Source of the DNA: Rhodococcoides kyotonense
GTDB taxonomy: Bacteria; Actinomycetota; Actinomycetes; Mycobacteriales; Mycobacteriaceae
NCBI RefSeq assembly: GCF_001645385.1
Contig: NZ_LVHI01000012.1
Location: forward strand, 100,404 to 164,403
Length of the DNA: 64,000 nucleotides
Direction of reading: 5' to 3'
Made by a program: the position numbers and the translations under genes. Below the pieces are notes generated by a model. The model searched no databases. It had not been told where the DNA came from and saw nothing but the letters and a program-made list of their open reading frames with translations. Below, in pieces: positions 26,693-36,521 of this stretch. The number at the start of each line of letters is the position of its first letter. Position 1 is the stretch's first letter.

Positions 26693-27699
26693 CTCTCCCC
26701 CGAATCGAATGCATCGAGGAGTTTCTGGGCGGCCAACGCCGCCGTGAGAGATCCGTCGCGGACGCTTTGTTCGACGTCCGCGCGGATTTTCTTGACGGCC
26801 GGGTTCTGCGCCAGCCGCCGGAGCAGCTGATCGTCGACCATCGTCCACGTCCAGTCCACCTGCTGCGTACGTCGTTTCTCGGCGAATTCGCCTGCGTCGG
26901 TGAGGATTTCACGATGCCGCAGCACGGTGTCCCAGAAGTCGTCGAGCCCGACTCCTTCGAGCGCGCTCATCGTCAGCACAGGCGGCTTCCAGATCGCGTC
27001 GTGCGGGTAGATCATCCGCAGCGCACCCTGCAGTTCGCGCGCGGCACTCTTCGCCTCGATCGCATGCTTGCCGTCGGCCTTGTTGACGGCCACAAGATCG
27101 GCGAGCTCGAGCACGCCCTTCTTGATGCCCTGCAGTTGGTCACCGGTGCGTGCCAACGTCAGGAACGCGAAGCAATCGACCATGTTCGCGACGGTGACCT
27201 CGGACTGCCCGACGCCGACGGTCTCCACGAGAATGACGTCGAACCCGGCGGCCTCGAGCAGCACGATGGTCTCGCGCGTCGCACGGGCGACGCCACCGAG
27301 AGTGCCCGACGTCGGAGACGGCCGGATGTAGGCGTTGTCCTCGACCGTCAGCCGGGCCATGCGCGTCTTGTCACCGAGAATCGAGCCACCGGTACGCGTC
27401 GACGACGGATCCACCGCCAACACCGCAACCCGGTGTCCCTTCCCGATCAGATACATCCCGAGCGCATCGATGAACGTCGACTTTCCGACGCCGGGAACAC
27501 CGGTGATGCCCACCCGATGCGACCCACCCGCCTTGGGCAGCAGCTGCAGAAGCAGCTGCTGCGCCAACTCGCGGTGATCGGTGCGCGTCGATTCGACCAA
27601 CGTGATCGCCCGGGCAAGACCCGACCGTTCGCCCCTCAGAACCGACTCGGCAACCGCGTCGATGTCGATCTGCCTGCCAGGCTTGTTCGCAGACGTCAT
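26689..27699 (-). CDS. meaB: Methylmalonyl-CoA mutase-associated GTPase MeaB
   Basis: A 336-residue G3E-family GTPase (ArgK/MeaB) that gates cofactor loading and protects methylmalonyl-CoA mutase. Walker [18 protein letters not shown] (about residues 61-77), switch and metal-site segments [22 protein letters not shown], the Walker B-like [13 protein letters not shown], and the base-recognition NKADG are all present. ATG at 27699 is 2 bp beyond the mutB stop, so it is the third gene of mutA-mutB-meaB. In M. tuberculosis a mazEF pair lies between mutB and meaB; it is absent here. Confidence 0.96.
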   Translation of the reverse strand: MTSANKPGRQIDIDAVAESVLRGERSGLARAITLVESTRTDHRELAQQLLLQLLPKAGGSHRVGITGVPGVGKSTFIDALGMYLIGKGHRVAVLAVDPSSTRTGGSILGDKTRMARLTVEDNAYIRPSPTSGTLGGVARATRETIVLLEAAGFDVILVETVGVGQSEVTVANMVDCFAFLTLARTGDQLQGIKKGVLELADLVAVNKADGKHAIEAKSAARELQGALRMIYPHDAIWKPPVLTMSALEGVGLDDFWDTVLRHREILTDAGEFAEKRRTQQVDWTWTMVDDQLLRRLAQNPAVKKIRADVEQSVRDGSLTAALAAQKLLDAFDSGES

Positions 27700-27701
27700 G
27701 C

Positions 27702-29984
27702 TCAGGCGGACGCCTCACCGGATTCGGCGGCAGGGCCGTGTCCGAGTTGCTCCGAGAGCTTCTGCACCAGCCCGATCGCCGCGTCGGCGATGACCGTTCC
27801 GGGTGGGAAGATCGCCGACGCGCCCGCGGCGTAGAGCTCGTCGAAATCCCCGGGCGGGATGACGCCACCGACGACGATCATGATGTCGGGACGATCCACC
27901 GCCGCGAGTGCGTCCCGCAGTGCGGGAACCAGCGTCAGATGGCCTGCGGCCAACGAGGACACTCCGACGACGTGAACGTCGTTGTCGGCCGCCTGACGTG
28001 CGACCTCCTCGGGTGTCTGGAACAACGGGCCGACATCGACGTCGAAGCCGATGTCCGCGAAGGCCGTCGCGATGACCTTCTGACCTCGGTCGTGCCCGTC
28101 CTGGCCCATCTTACAGACCAGCACGCGGGGACGACGGCCCTCGTCCTCGGCGAACTTCCTGGCCAGTTCGGTCGCCGTGGCGATGTTCTGGGATTTGCCT
28201 GCTTCGTCGCGGTACACACCACTGATTGTCCGGATTTCCGCCTGGTGACGCCCGTAGACCTTCTCGAGCGCGTCGGAGATCTCGCCGACGGTGGCCATCT
28301 TGCGCGCCGCATCGATCGCGAGGTGCAGCAGGTTGTTCTCCAGCCCCGATTCGTTCGACGCGGCAGCTCGGGTCAGGTTCGCCAGCGCTTCCTCGACGGC
28401 GGCGGTGTCACGCTCGCCGCGCAGACGCTCGAGCTTCTCGATCTGCTCGCGTCGTACCTTCGAGTTCTCGACCTTGAGCACTTCGATGGTGTCCGGCTCG
28501 TCCGGGACGTACTTGTTCACGCCGACCAGGGGCTGACGACCGGAGTCGATGCGAGCCTGAGTACGGGCGGCGGCTTCCTCGATGCGCAGCTTCGGAATGC
28601 CCTCGTTGATGGCTTGCGCCATACCGCCTGCAGCCTCGACCTCGGCGATGTGTGCACGCGCCCGGTTCGCGAGCTGGTGGGTCAGCCACTCGACGTAGTG
28701 CGAGCCGCCCCACGGGTCGATCGGTCGAACGGTGTTCGACTCCTGCTGGATCAACAACTGCGTGTTGCGCGCGATACGTGCGGAGAAGTCCGTCGGCAAC
28801 GCCAGAGCCTCGTCGAGGGCGTTGGTGTGCAGCGACTGAGTGTGTCCCTGCGTCGCGGCCATCGCCTCGACACACGTACGAGCGACGTTGTTGAACACGT
28901 CCTGCGCCGTCAGCGACCATCCGGACGTCTGCGAATGTGTCCGCAGCGACCGTGATTTCGCGCTCTTCGGCTCGAACTTCTGTACCAGCTCCGACCACAA
29001 CAGACGCCCGGCCCGCAGCTTGGCGACCTCCATGAAGAAGTTCATGCCGATCGCCCAGAAGAACGACAGGCGCGGCGCGAACGTGTCGATGTCCATGCCT
29101 GCATCCAGTCCCGCGCGGATGTACTCCACACCGTCGGCGAGTGTGTACGCGAGCTCCAGATCGGCTGTCGCACCGGCCTCTTGGATGTGATAGCCGGAGA
29201 TCGAGATCGAGTTGTACTTCGGCATCTTCTCGCTGGTGTAGGCGAAGATGTCGGAGATGATCCGCATCGACGGCTTCGGCGGGTAGATGTAGGTGTTGCG
29301 GACCATGAACTCCTTGAGGATGTCGTTCTGGATGGTCCCGGCCAGCTTCTCCGGGGGCACACCCTGCTCCTCGGCGGCCGCCACGTACAGCGCGAGAATC
29401 GGCAGCACAGCGCCGTTCATCGTCATCGACACCGAGACGCTGCCCAGGTCGATGCCGTCGAACAACTGACGCATGTCGTAGATGGAATCGATTGCAACAC
29501 CGGCCATTCCGACGTCACCCTGCACGCGCGGGTGATCGGAGTCGTAGCCGCGGTGCGTCGCGAGGTCGAACGCGACCGACAGACCCTTCTGTCCGGCGGC
29601 GAGGTTGCGGCGGTAGAACGCATTCGATTCCGCCGCCGTCGAGAAGCCAGCGTACTGACGAATCGTCCACGGCTGATTGACGTACATCGTCGGGTACGGG
29701 CCGCGAACGAACGGCGGTGCACCCGGGTAGCTGTCGACCGGATACCCCTGCGCTTCGGCTTCGTCGCGATCGGCCTTCGTGTAGACGGGCTTGACGTCGA
29801 TTCCCTCGGGAGTCGACCAGACCACCTGCTCGGCCGTGTAGTTGTTCGCTCGCGCGCCTGCGGCGATGTGCGCCGATGCCTCGTCCGGCGTCGGCGCGGA
29901 CGGTGCCGGCTCGGACGGATCCTTCAGCGGCACATCGGCGAAACTGCCGATCGTGTGCGAGATGCGCTCATCCTGACTGGTCAT
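27702..29984 (-). CDS. mutB: Methylmalonyl-CoA mutase large (catalytic) subunit
   Basis: The B12-dependent subunit that interconverts (R)-methylmalonyl-CoA and succinyl-CoA, linking propionate, odd-chain fatty acid and cholesterol catabolism to the TCA cycle and supplying methylmalonyl-CoA for methyl-branched lipids. The 760-residue chain has the TIM-barrel substrate domain ([23 protein letters not shown]...[15 protein letters not shown]) and a C-terminal cobalamin domain with the base-off motif DGHDRG in [19 protein letters not shown] and [10 protein letters not shown]. It starts 4 bp after mutA ends. Confidence 0.97.
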   Translation of the reverse strand: MTSQDERISHTIGSFADVPLKDPSEPAPSAPTPDEASAHIAAGARANNYTAEQVVWSTPEGIDVKPVYTKADRDEAEAQGYPVDSYPGAPPFVRGPYPTMYVNQPWTIRQYAGFSTAAESNAFYRRNLAAGQKGLSVAFDLATHRGYDSDHPRVQGDVGMAGVAIDSIYDMRQLFDGIDLGSVSVSMTMNGAVLPILALYVAAAEEQGVPPEKLAGTIQNDILKEFMVRNTYIYPPKPSMRIISDIFAYTSEKMPKYNSISISGYHIQEAGATADLELAYTLADGVEYIRAGLDAGMDIDTFAPRLSFFWAIGMNFFMEVAKLRAGRLLWSELVQKFEPKSAKSRSLRTHSQTSGWSLTAQDVFNNVARTCVEAMAATQGHTQSLHTNALDEALALPTDFSARIARNTQLLIQQESNTVRPIDPWGGSHYVEWLTHQLANRARAHIAEVEAAGGMAQAINEGIPKLRIEEAAARTQARIDSGRQPLVGVNKYVPDEPDTIEVLKVENSKVRREQIEKLERLRGERDTAAVEEALANLTRAAASNESGLENNLLHLAIDAARKMATVGEISDALEKVYGRHQAEIRTISGVYRDEAGKSQNIATATELARKFAEDEGRRPRVLVCKMGQDGHDRGQKVIATAFADIGFDVDVGPLFQTPEEVARQAADNDVHVVGVSSLAAGHLTLVPALRDALAAVDRPDIMIVVGGVIPPGDFDELYAAGASAIFPPGTVIADAAIGLVQKLSEQLGHGPAAESGEASA

Positions 29985-29988
29985 GGCT

Positions 29989-31848
29989 CTACGCTCCCAG
30001 CGTGTCGAGGAGGTCGGACAGGACAGCGACGGCGTCGACCTTCATGGTCAGGAAGCCGTCGGGACGCTCGTCCCCGGTGACATCGGCGAAGATCTTGTCC
30101 GGGCCGGCGAGCAGGACCCGCTCGATGCCCGCCTTCCGCAGCGCAAGCACCGCAGCACGTGCTTCGTCCGCGTAACGCTTGTCGGTACCGCACAACACCG
30201 CGGTCGTCGCTCCCGACGCAGCGACAGCGGCCGCGACGGCGTCGGCCGTCAGCGGACCCGGGTTCTCGGTATGAATGCCGCCCGAAGCAAGGAGATTCGC
30301 CGCGAACGTCGTACGCACGTTGTGCTCGGCGATCGGCCCCAGTGGAACGAGCAGTATCTCGGGCCGCGAACCGTTCGCCTTCAGGTATGCATCGGATCGG
30401 TCCCGCAGCGCCTCGAATGCCGCGCCGTACCGAGCGACACCCGTGTCGGTCGACTGCGGCGGCAACGGCTCCTCGGCGAGGTTCGGGAACTCGTTGACGC
30501 CCGTGACCGGGGTACGTCGGTGCGCGATATCGGAATCGCGCAGCGCTCGGACCCGGTCGATCTCGCGCGAGACGAAGCCCGAATCCAGCGCACTCACGTA
30601 GCCACCGTTCGACTCGATCGCCTGGGTGAATTCCCACGCCTTGGCTGCGACGTCGTCGGTCAGCTGCTCGATGTACCACGAGCCGGCACCCGGATCCAGG
30701 ACACGGCCCAGATGCGATTCCTCGAGCAGCAACAGCTGGGTGTTGCGGGCGATCCTGGCCGCGAACGTCTTCGACACACCCGCGGCGCCACCGTCGATCG
30801 CGGCGTCGAAGGGCAGGACCGTCACCGCATCGGCACCGCCGACACCCGCGCCGAACGCGGCCAACGTCGTACGCAGCATGTTCACCCACGGATCACGTTG
30901 TGCCATCATCGCTTCCGACGTCACCGCGTGCTGCGGCGCGCCACCGTCGGCCGGTGCGCCGCACACCTGCGCGACGCGCGCCCAGACCGACCGCGCCGCA
31001 CGGAACTTCGCGATCGTCTGGAACTGATCGTCGGTCGCTGCAAAGCGAAATTCGATCTGCCGCAACGCATCTCCGACCGACATGCCCACGTCGGTCAGCG
31101 CGCGAAGGTAGTCGAGACCCGCCGCGACCGCAGCCCCGACCTCTTGGGCGTCACTCGCTCCGGCGTTGTGAAAGACAGTGCCGTCGATCGTGATCGCGCG
31201 CACGGTCTCCGCCCGCTGCGCCGCACGAGAAGCCAGTCGTACCGTCTCGTCCAGATCCACGGACTCGGTCCCGGCGAAGCGCGACGTCAACGACGCCGCG
31301 CCCAGGCGTACGTCGATGGCGCCTCGATCCTCGGCGGTGACTCCGTCGAGGATCCCGAAGACGACGTCGGCGGCGTCGCTCGTTCCCGCCTTCGCGTCCA
31401 GGACGACCGGAGCCAGATCCCACAGCACGCCGTTCAGGGCCACCGGCAACGCTTCGACGGCCAGATCGGCTCCCCCGAGCCGCAGCCACAGCGCACTGAC
31501 GCCGTTGTTCAAACCGTCGAGGATCGACTCGTTCACCGCCCCTGCATCGGTCTGTCCGATGCCGTACCGCGCGCTGACCTTCCAGCCTGCGTTGACGTCA
31601 CGACCGGAGTCACGACCGCGAACGAACGGGAACACGCCCGGCAACGGACGGTCCACGAGTTCGTCCTGCGGCCCGTACAACGGCGACACCGTCACACCGT
31701 CGTAGGTGTGGGTCTCCAACAGACGCTCGGGCTCGGGAGGCAGGTCGGCGACGTCGACACGACGCGACTTGGCCAGCACCGTCGCGACGGCCTTCTGCCA
31801 CGCCTCGTACGCGCTGCGCGCAGCGTCCTCCTGTGTAGCACTGGGCAC
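29989..31848 (-). CDS. mutA: Methylmalonyl-CoA mutase small (non-catalytic) subunit
   Basis: The 619-residue partner of MutB. It shares the barrel fold ([56 protein letters not shown]) but its C-terminal domain lacks the DxHxxG cobalamin-binding motif, as expected for the small subunit of the heterodimer. GTG at 31848 has GGAG 6 nt upstream. The 5' leader contains a 7-bp stem with GAGA loop (31865-31882). First gene of the mutA-mutB-meaB operon; no cobalamin riboswitch is evident in the 156-bp gap upstream. Confidence 0.96.
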   Translation of the reverse strand: MPSATQEDAARSAYEAWQKAVATVLAKSRRVDVADLPPEPERLLETHTYDGVTVSPLYGPQDELVDRPLPGVFPFVRGRDSGRDVNAGWKVSARYGIGQTDAGAVNESILDGLNNGVSALWLRLGGADLAVEALPVALNGVLWDLAPVVLDAKAGTSDAADVVFGILDGVTAEDRGAIDVRLGAASLTSRFAGTESVDLDETVRLASRAAQRAETVRAITIDGTVFHNAGASDAQEVGAAVAAGLDYLRALTDVGMSVGDALRQIEFRFAATDDQFQTIAKFRAARSVWARVAQVCGAPADGGAPQHAVTSEAMMAQRDPWVNMLRTTLAAFGAGVGGADAVTVLPFDAAIDGGAAGVSKTFAARIARNTQLLLLEESHLGRVLDPGAGSWYIEQLTDDVAAKAWEFTQAIESNGGYVSALDSGFVSREIDRVRALRDSDIAHRRTPVTGVNEFPNLAEEPLPPQSTDTGVARYGAAFEALRDRSDAYLKANGSRPEILLVPLGPIAEHNVRTTFAANLLASGGIHTENPGPLTADAVAAAVAASGATTAVLCGTDKRYADEARAAVLALRKAGIERVLLAGPDKIFADVTGDERPDGFLTMKVDAVAVLSDLLDTLGA

Positions 31849-31930
31849 GATCTGCTCCTCGATTGATCGGCGAGAGCCGATCGACAGTAGGCATTTTGTG
31901 TGATGTTAACCGCGATCGATCCGACATTAT

Positions 31931-31948
31931 CGTGAGGAACACCTCACG
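31931..31948. promoter_or_regulatory. 18-bp inverted repeat in the mutA/TVP38 divergent gap
   Basis: CGTGAGG-AACA-CCTCACG, a perfect 7-bp inverted repeat with 4-nt centre, in the 156-bp divergent region. It could be a regulator site for mutA or the TVP38 gene, or a small hairpin; the sequence alone does not decide. Confidence 0.4.
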
Positions 31949-32004
31949 TTCTCGTCGGTAGCCCTTTCCAGCGATCGACAGCATCGTTCGCGCCGGTAGT
32001 CTCG

Positions 32005-32697
32005 GTGAACGTGGCGAAGCGACTGCGTGATCCGAGGTTCATCGGACTCGTCGTTCTCGTCGTCGTTCTGACCGCCGCGGCCCTGATCGTGCCGCACCCG
32101 TCCATCGCGCAGGTCCGCGCATGGGCGCAGTCGATCGGCCCCCTGTTTCCTGTCGTGTTCTTCGCGGTCCACACCATCGTCACCATCGCACCGGTTCCGC
32201 GAACTCTGTTCACACTGTCCGCCGGTGTGCTGTTCGGCCCGGCGATCGGACTGACCGTCACCGTCGGCGCCACCACCGTCAGCGCAGTCCTGGCGCTGCT
32301 GTTGGTGCGCGCGGTCGGCCGCGAATGGTTCGCGACGCGTTTGACCCACCCGGCAGTGAAGGCGATCGACGACAGCCTGATTCGTCGCGGCTGGTTGGCC
32401 GTTGGCTCCCTCAGGTTGATCGCCCCTGTCCCGTTCTCCGTCGTCAACTACTGCTGTGGGGTGTCGTCGATTCGAGTGCTTCCGTTCGCGGCCGCGACGG
32501 CGGTCGGCGTCGTACCCGGCACGATCGGCATCGTCGTACTCGGGGACGCGTTGGGCGGCCACACCGATCCACTGCTGTTGGCGCTGTCGGGCGTGTGCAT
32601 CGCGGTGGGCGTGGTGGGCCTCGTCGTCGACTGGAGGTTGTCGGTGACGTCGCACAGGCGTTCGGCCGATACATCACCGTCAAGCTTGGATGCTTGA
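32005..32697 (+). CDS. TVP38/TMEM64 (DedA-like) membrane protein
   Basis: A 230-residue SNARE-associated/VTT-domain protein with about six hydrophobic segments. The VTT core is visible as FTLSAGVLFGPAIGLTVTVGATTVSAVLALLLVRAVGREW and, later, RLIAPVPFSVVNYCCGVSSIRVLPF. Family members act as lipid scramblases or flippases; the role here is not established. GTG 32005 is used; GTG 32011 lies 8 nt after a TAGTCT -10 and may be the real leaderless start. Its last six codons double as one of two inverted repeats upstream of satD. Corresponds to Rv1491c. Confidence 0.86.
   Translation: MNVAKRLRDPRFIGLVVLVVVLTAAALIVPHPSIAQVRAWAQSIGPLFPVVFFAVHTIVTIAPVPRTLFTLSAGVLFGPAIGLTVTVGATTVSAVLALLLVRAVGREWFATRLTHPAVKAIDDSLIRRGWLAVGSLRLIAPVPFSVVNYCCGVSSIRVLPFAAATAVGVVPGTIGIVVLGDALGGHTDPLLLALSGVCIAVGVVGLVVDWRLSVTSHRRSADTSPSSLDA
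32680..32697. promoter_or_regulatory. Distal satD operator-like inverted repeat
   Basis: TCAAGC-n6-GCTTGA, a perfect 6-bp inverted repeat that includes the stop codon of the TVP38 gene. A second, very similar element lies 28 bp downstream, centre to centre. Confidence 0.5.
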
Positions 32698-32706
32698 TTC
32701 TCGTCA

Positions 32707-32750
32707 GTCAAGCTAAATGCATTGACTTGGCGGAATCCAGTCTCTAGCCT
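32707..32750 (+). promoter_or_regulatory. satD promoter with operator-like inverted repeat over the -35
   Basis: GTCAAGCTAAATGCATTGAC (32707-32726) repeats the distal element with one break and overlaps the -35 TTGACT (32722-32727). A 17-nt spacer leads to -10 TAGCCT (32745-32750), and the ATG of the next gene follows 7 nt later, so the mRNA is probably leaderless. The arrangement suits repression by a dimeric regulator. Confidence 0.6.
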
Positions 32751-32757
32751 TGTCGCA

Positions 32758-33378
32758 ATGTACGTATTGACGGTCGACCAACGCGGTAGCCGCCGGGACG
32801 TCGACCGCGTCGGCCGGCTGCTCGACAGCATGCAGGACTCCCGGCTGGTCCGGCCGTTCGAACGAACTGCGGGCGACGAGGTACAAGCTGTCGCAGCCGA
32901 CGCCCGCACGGTGGTCGACATCGCGCTGTCGTTGGTCAGGCAGGGGTGGTGGAGCGTGGGCATCGGCGTCGGTTCCGTCGAACAGCCGCTGCCGGAGAGT
33001 ACGCGCGCAGGTCGGGGCCCGGCGTTCGAGGCGGCGCGCGACGCCGTGACCCGGGCCAAGAACGCGCCCGCGTCGATCGCGATCACCGCAGCCGACGCCG
33101 CGTCGGAAGGCCGCAGCCGAGACGCCGAAACGGCCCTCACGCTGGTTGCCCTGCTCGTCATTGACCGCACCGACCAGGGTCACGCCGCGGTCGATCTGAT
33201 GGCCGACGGTCATACCCAGAAGAGCGCCGCCGAAGTATTGGGGATCAGCAAGCAGGCCATGTCGCAACGACTGTCGGTGGCCCGGTGGACCATCGAGGCG
33301 GGCGGACGGGTCTTGGCCGAACGTCTGCTCGCCGAACTGGACACGGCACCGGGTCACACAACACAGGGGGATACATGA
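32758..33378 (+). CDS. SatD-like protein with C-terminal helix-turn-helix
   Basis: A 206-residue protein opening MYVLTVDQRGSRRDVDRVGRLLD, with RPFERTAGDEVQAV and GIGVGSVEQPLPESTRAGRGPAFEAARDA blocks that recall SatD-family proteins and their actinobacterial relatives. Residues about 160-185 (GHTQKSAAEVLGISKQAMSQRL) form a classic helix-turn-helix, so DNA binding is likely. The GDE segment resembles a nucleotide-cyclase-like strand, but catalysis is not shown. It probably regulates itself through the two inverted repeats upstream. The following membrane-protein gene overlaps by 4 bp (ATGA). Confidence 0.65.
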   Translation: MYVLTVDQRGSRRDVDRVGRLLDSMQDSRLVRPFERTAGDEVQAVAADARTVVDIALSLVRQGWWSVGIGVGSVEQPLPESTRAGRGPAFEAARDAVTRAKNAPASIAITAADAASEGRSRDAETALTLVALLVIDRTDQGHAAVDLMADGHTQKSAAEVLGISKQAMSQRLSVARWTIEAGGRVLAERLLAELDTAPGHTTQGDT

Positions 33379-33893
33379 CGGTCGTGACGTTGGTTCTGCT
33401 CGGAGCCGCGGCTGCTGCAGCCGTCGTACCGCCGCGTCGGCCCGTCCCGCACTGGTTTCCGGCGGCCGCAGCGACGATCCTGCTCGCAGCGGCGGCCGTC
33501 ACCGGCGCGAACACACACCCGGCGACAGGATTCGCGCTGGCCGCCACGTACGTGCTCACCGTCGCGGCAGCGCTGACCGGTGGCTCACCCGTCGTCACGG
33601 CGGTCTTCCGACTGGCACGTCGGACGAACGGTCCGGCTCCCGACGCCGCGGATCAGCCTCTGCACGGTGGTCGCACGATCGGAATCCTGGAACGCAGCGC
33701 GGTCGCGGCGTCGATCCTGGCCGGATGGCCCGAGGGCATCGCCATCGTGCTGGCGGTCAAGGGTCTTGCACGCTATCCCGAGCTACGCGGGGCTCAGGCG
33801 TCGGCAGCCTCGGAGCAGTTCATCATCGGCACGTTCACGAGCGTCATGTGGGCCGTAGCGGTGTGCGGCGTCGGTCAGGCGCTGGTGACGTGA
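33375..33893 (+). CDS. Small integral membrane protein paired with the SatD-like gene
   Basis: I recognise no named family. The 172 residues form four or more hydrophobic segments: an N-terminal anchor (VVTLVLLGAAAAAAVV), two further helices near residues 35-75, and a C-terminal one (FTSVMWAVAVCGVGQALV), with a conserved-looking cytosolic segment GRTIGILERSAVAASILAGWPEGIAIVLAVKG. ATG at 33375 overlaps the upstream stop, so it is co-translated with the SatD-like protein and may be the target or partner of that regulator. Confidence 0.7.
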   Translation: MTVVTLVLLGAAAAAAVVPPRRPVPHWFPAAAATILLAAAAVTGANTHPATGFALAATYVLTVAAALTGGSPVVTAVFRLARRTNGPAPDAADQPLHGGRTIGILERSAVAASILAGWPEGIAIVLAVKGLARYPELRGAQASAASEQFIIGTFTSVMWAVAVCGVGQALVT

Positions 33894-33915
33894 CACCAGC
33901 GGCCCGACGTCGGCG

Positions 33916-35127
33916 TCACCGCTGCTGTTCGGGATCCATCGACGGCGTGAGCGGTCCGGTCTCCGGCTGACGGGCGGACAATTCGCCCAGATCGAGACCC
34001 TTCGTCAGACTCGGGTCGGGCGCGAGAGACGTGTCGACCGGTGTCCGGGCGACGGCCTCGGCTGCCTTGACGGCTTCCGCCACGGCCGGGTCGGTCTTGG
34101 CCTCGAACCAGTCGGCGACCTCCGCCGAATCGTCCTCCGGCTTGGGCGCGACACCGCCGTCGGCACTGGGCTCGAAACGGAAGACTCCGTCCTCGCCCTG
34201 CGCGCCGAGATTCTTCGCGAACCCCTTCAACGCATCCCCGAAATCGCTGGGGATCATCCAGACCTTGTTCGCATCGCCCTGCGCCATCTGGGGAAGCGTC
34301 TGCATGTACTGGTACGCGAGCAGCTCGGGAGTCGGCTTGCCTGCCTTGATCGCGGCGAACACCTTCTCGATGGCCTTCGCCTGGCCCTGCGCCTGAAGGT
34401 ATTTCGCGGCACGGTCACCCTGAGCGCGAAGGATGCGCGACTGGCGTTCACCCTCGGCCGTCAGAATGGCGGCCTGCTTGGCGCCTTCGGCTGCGAGGAT
34501 GCGGCTCTGCTTGTCGCCCTCGGCCGTCTTGATGGCCGACTCTCGGTGGCCTTCGGCCGTCAGAATGGTCGCCCGCTTCTCTCGGTCGGCCTTCATCTGC
34601 TTCTCCATCGACTCCTGGATCGACGGCGGTGGATCGATGCTCTTCAGTTCGACGCGGGCGACGCGCAGGCCCCACCGACCCGTGGCTTCGTCGAGCACGC
34701 CGCGCAGCTGGCCGTTGATCGAATCGCGCGACGTCAGCGTCTCTTCCAGCGTCATACCACCGACGACGTTGCGCAACGTGGTCGTCGTGAGCTGCTCGAC
34801 ACCCACGATGTAGTTGTTGATCTCGTAGACCGCAGCCTGGGGATTGGTGACCTGGAAGTACACGACGGTGTCGATCGACACCGTCAGGTTGTCCTTCGTG
34901 ATGACCGGCTGCGGAGGGAACGACACGACGCGCTCACGCAGATCGACCTTGGCCCTGATGCGATCGACGAACGGTACGAGGAACGTCAACTGACCGGACA
35001 CCGTCTTCGAATAGCGCCCGAGCCGCTCGATGACCGCTGCGTCCGCTTGCGGAACGAGCGCAACGGATTTCGCGACCAGAACGACGACGAGCAGAACGAT
35101 CACGCCGAGAACTATCAGTGCTGCCAT
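33916..35127 (-). CDS. SPFH/stomatin-family membrane scaffold protein (QmcA-like)
   Basis: A 403-residue SPFH-domain protein: an N-terminal membrane anchor (IVLGVIVLLVVVLVAKSVAL), then the SPFH domain (YSKTVSGQLTFLVPFVDRIR, TIDTVVYFQVTNPQAAVYEI-like strands), then a long Ala/Glu/Arg helix with repeated EGxxQ/ILxAEG units (ILTAEGHRESAIKTAEGDK) that drives oligomerisation. The C-terminal 110 residues are acidic and disordered. Such proteins form membrane microdomain scaffolds and usually pair with NfeD, the gene just 4 bp upstream here. Counterpart of Rv1488. Confidence 0.94.
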   Translation of the reverse strand: MAALIVLGVIVLLVVVLVAKSVALVPQADAAVIERLGRYSKTVSGQLTFLVPFVDRIRAKVDLRERVVSFPPQPVITKDNLTVSIDTVVYFQVTNPQAAVYEINNYIVGVEQLTTTTLRNVVGGMTLEETLTSRDSINGQLRGVLDEATGRWGLRVARVELKSIDPPPSIQESMEKQMKADREKRATILTAEGHRESAIKTAEGDKQSRILAAEGAKQAAILTAEGERQSRILRAQGDRAAKYLQAQGQAKAIEKVFAAIKAGKPTPELLAYQYMQTLPQMAQGDANKVWMIPSDFGDALKGFAKNLGAQGEDGVFRFEPSADGGVAPKPEDDSAEVADWFEAKTDPAVAEAVKAAEAVARTPVDTSLAPDPSLTKGLDLGELSARQPETGPLTPSMDPEQQR

Positions 35128-35131
35128 GAAG

Positions 35132-35572
35132 CTACGGTCCCCTCCACACGACGGCGGTAGCGCCGTCTATTTCCATCACGGTCACGGTGGTGCCCGGCGC
35201 ATACACCTCGGTCTCGTCGAGCGGACGAGCCGTCCACACTTCGCCGGCGAGCTTGATCTGTCCTTCGTGCGCCGAAACCTGTTCCAGCACAAGGGCACTC
35301 TTGCCGGTCAACGCGGCAGCGTTGGTCGGCAGAAGCGGCGGCTTCGCGAACTTGCGGAGCAGAATCGGCCTCACGCCGAGAACGAGGGCCAGCGACACGA
35401 CGCCGAACACGAGCGCGCCGGCCCACACCGGAAAGTCCGTCACGGCCGAAACCCCGGCGGTGGCCAGTGCGCCACCGGCGAGCATGAGCAGGAAGAAATC
35501 GCCCGTCAGTGCTTCGGCAGCCGCGAGTACCACTCCTGCGATGAGCCAGATGATCGCCGCCACACCGACCAT
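35132..35572 (-). CDS. NfeD-family membrane protein
   Basis: A 146-residue short NfeD protein (no protease domain): two or three N-terminal membrane helices (MVGVAAIIWLIAGVVLAAAEAL, FPVWAGALVFGVVSLALVLG) and a C-terminal OB-fold domain (ALTGKSALVLEQVSAHEGQIKLAGEVW...YAPGTTVTVMEIDGATAVV). NfeD OB domains bind SPFH partners; its gene precedes the SPFH gene by 4 bp. ATG at 35572 lacks an obvious ribosome site. Counterpart of Rv1487. Confidence 0.92.
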   Translation of the reverse strand: MVGVAAIIWLIAGVVLAAAEALTGDFFLLMLAGGALATAGVSAVTDFPVWAGALVFGVVSLALVLGVRPILLRKFAKPPLLPTNAAALTGKSALVLEQVSAHEGQIKLAGEVWTARPLDETEVYAPGTTVTVMEIDGATAVVWRGP

Positions 35573-35639
35573 ACAACCACAAACCGGACATCCGGCGGCA
35601 GCGTCGCTGCGTACGGCGGTGTTCGGAAACGAACGCCGA

Positions 35640-36455
35640 TCAGACCTCGGTGACGAAATCGACGAGACGCTCCACCGCGCCGATCAGCGGCGCCTCGAGA
35701 TCGCGGAACGTCGACACCGACCCGTACACGTGTCGCCAACCGTCCTTGGGTGTCCCCCATCCGAGTTCGCGGCAGATACCGGTCTTCCAGTCCTCACCGC
35801 GAGGGATCTTCGGCCACGCGGCGATCCCGACCGCCTTCGGGCGCACCGCTTCCCACACGTCGATGTACGGATGGCCGGTGACGAGAACGTGCTCCCCGAG
35901 CGAGGTCGTCAGCCGAGACTCCTTCGAGCCCTCGACGAGGTGGTCGACCAGCACACCGACACGACGACCCGGCCCCGGCTGGAAGTCGGCGAGCCGCTCC
36001 CCCAGATTGTCGAGTCCCTCCAAGTGTTCGACGACCACACCCTCGACCCGAAGATCGTGGCCCCACACACGTTCCACGAGGGCCGCGTCGTGCACTCCCT
36101 CGACCCAGATTCGGCTGGCACGCGCGGTACGAGCCCGCAGATTCTCCACCTTCGTCGAACCGGACGCCGATCGCGTCGATTCCTGCTTCTTCGGTGCCAC
36201 CGCGCGCTCGAGCGTGACGCGTTTGCCGTCGATCATGAACGCCGCCTCGCGGAGCGCGAACAACCGCGTCGTGCGTGCCGCATCTTCCAGTCGGACGAAA
36301 TCGCCGTCGTAGGTGCGCTCGAACCCGACGACCGCGCCGCAGAACCCGCTGGCTGCGTCCTCCACGACCAGTCCGCGCTCGGCCGGCACGCGAGGTGCGG
36401 GCACCTTTCGCATCCGGCTGTGCCCCGCAAGAATGTCTCCGCCGTACATGTCCAC
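35640..36455 (-). CDS. DUF3097 family protein
   Basis: A 271-residue DUF3097 protein, an actinobacterial family of unknown function. Marks are RKVPAPRVPAERGLVVEDAASGFCGAVVGFE at the N-terminus, the central VEGVHDAALVERVWGHDLR, which looks like a TOPRIM-type DExD region followed by GVLVDHLVEGSKESRL, and C-terminal HPYIDVWEAVRPKAVGI. The TOPRIM-like appearance suggests nucleic-acid or phosphoryl chemistry, but this is inference. It stands 67 bp upstream of nfeD on the same strand and is divergent from the 274-residue hypothetical gene. Confidence 0.88.
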   Translation of the reverse strand: MDMYGGDILAGHSRMRKVPAPRVPAERGLVVEDAASGFCGAVVGFERTYDGDFVRLEDAARTTRLFALREAAFMIDGKRVTLERAVAPKKQESTRSASGSTKVENLRARTARASRIWVEGVHDAALVERVWGHDLRVEGVVVEHLEGLDNLGERLADFQPGPGRRVGVLVDHLVEGSKESRLTTSLGEHVLVTGHPYIDVWEAVRPKAVGIAAWPKIPRGEDWKTGICRELGWGTPKDGWRHVYGSVSTFRDLEAPLIGAVERLVDFVTEV

Positions 36456-36521
36456 GGCGGATCACGGTATCGAAGGCCACCTTTGTGCGCCTGTCGCCAC
36501 GCCGTCCTATGCTCGTGAGTC

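Noticed and set aside
31849..32004. Cobalamin riboswitch before mutA
   Set aside because: The gap is only 156 bp and shows no B12-box-like sequence.
33897..33924. Terminator between the satD-partner membrane gene and the SPFH gene
   Set aside because: Only a 6-bp outer stem with a small inner palindrome, overlapping the SPFH gene end; too weak to list.
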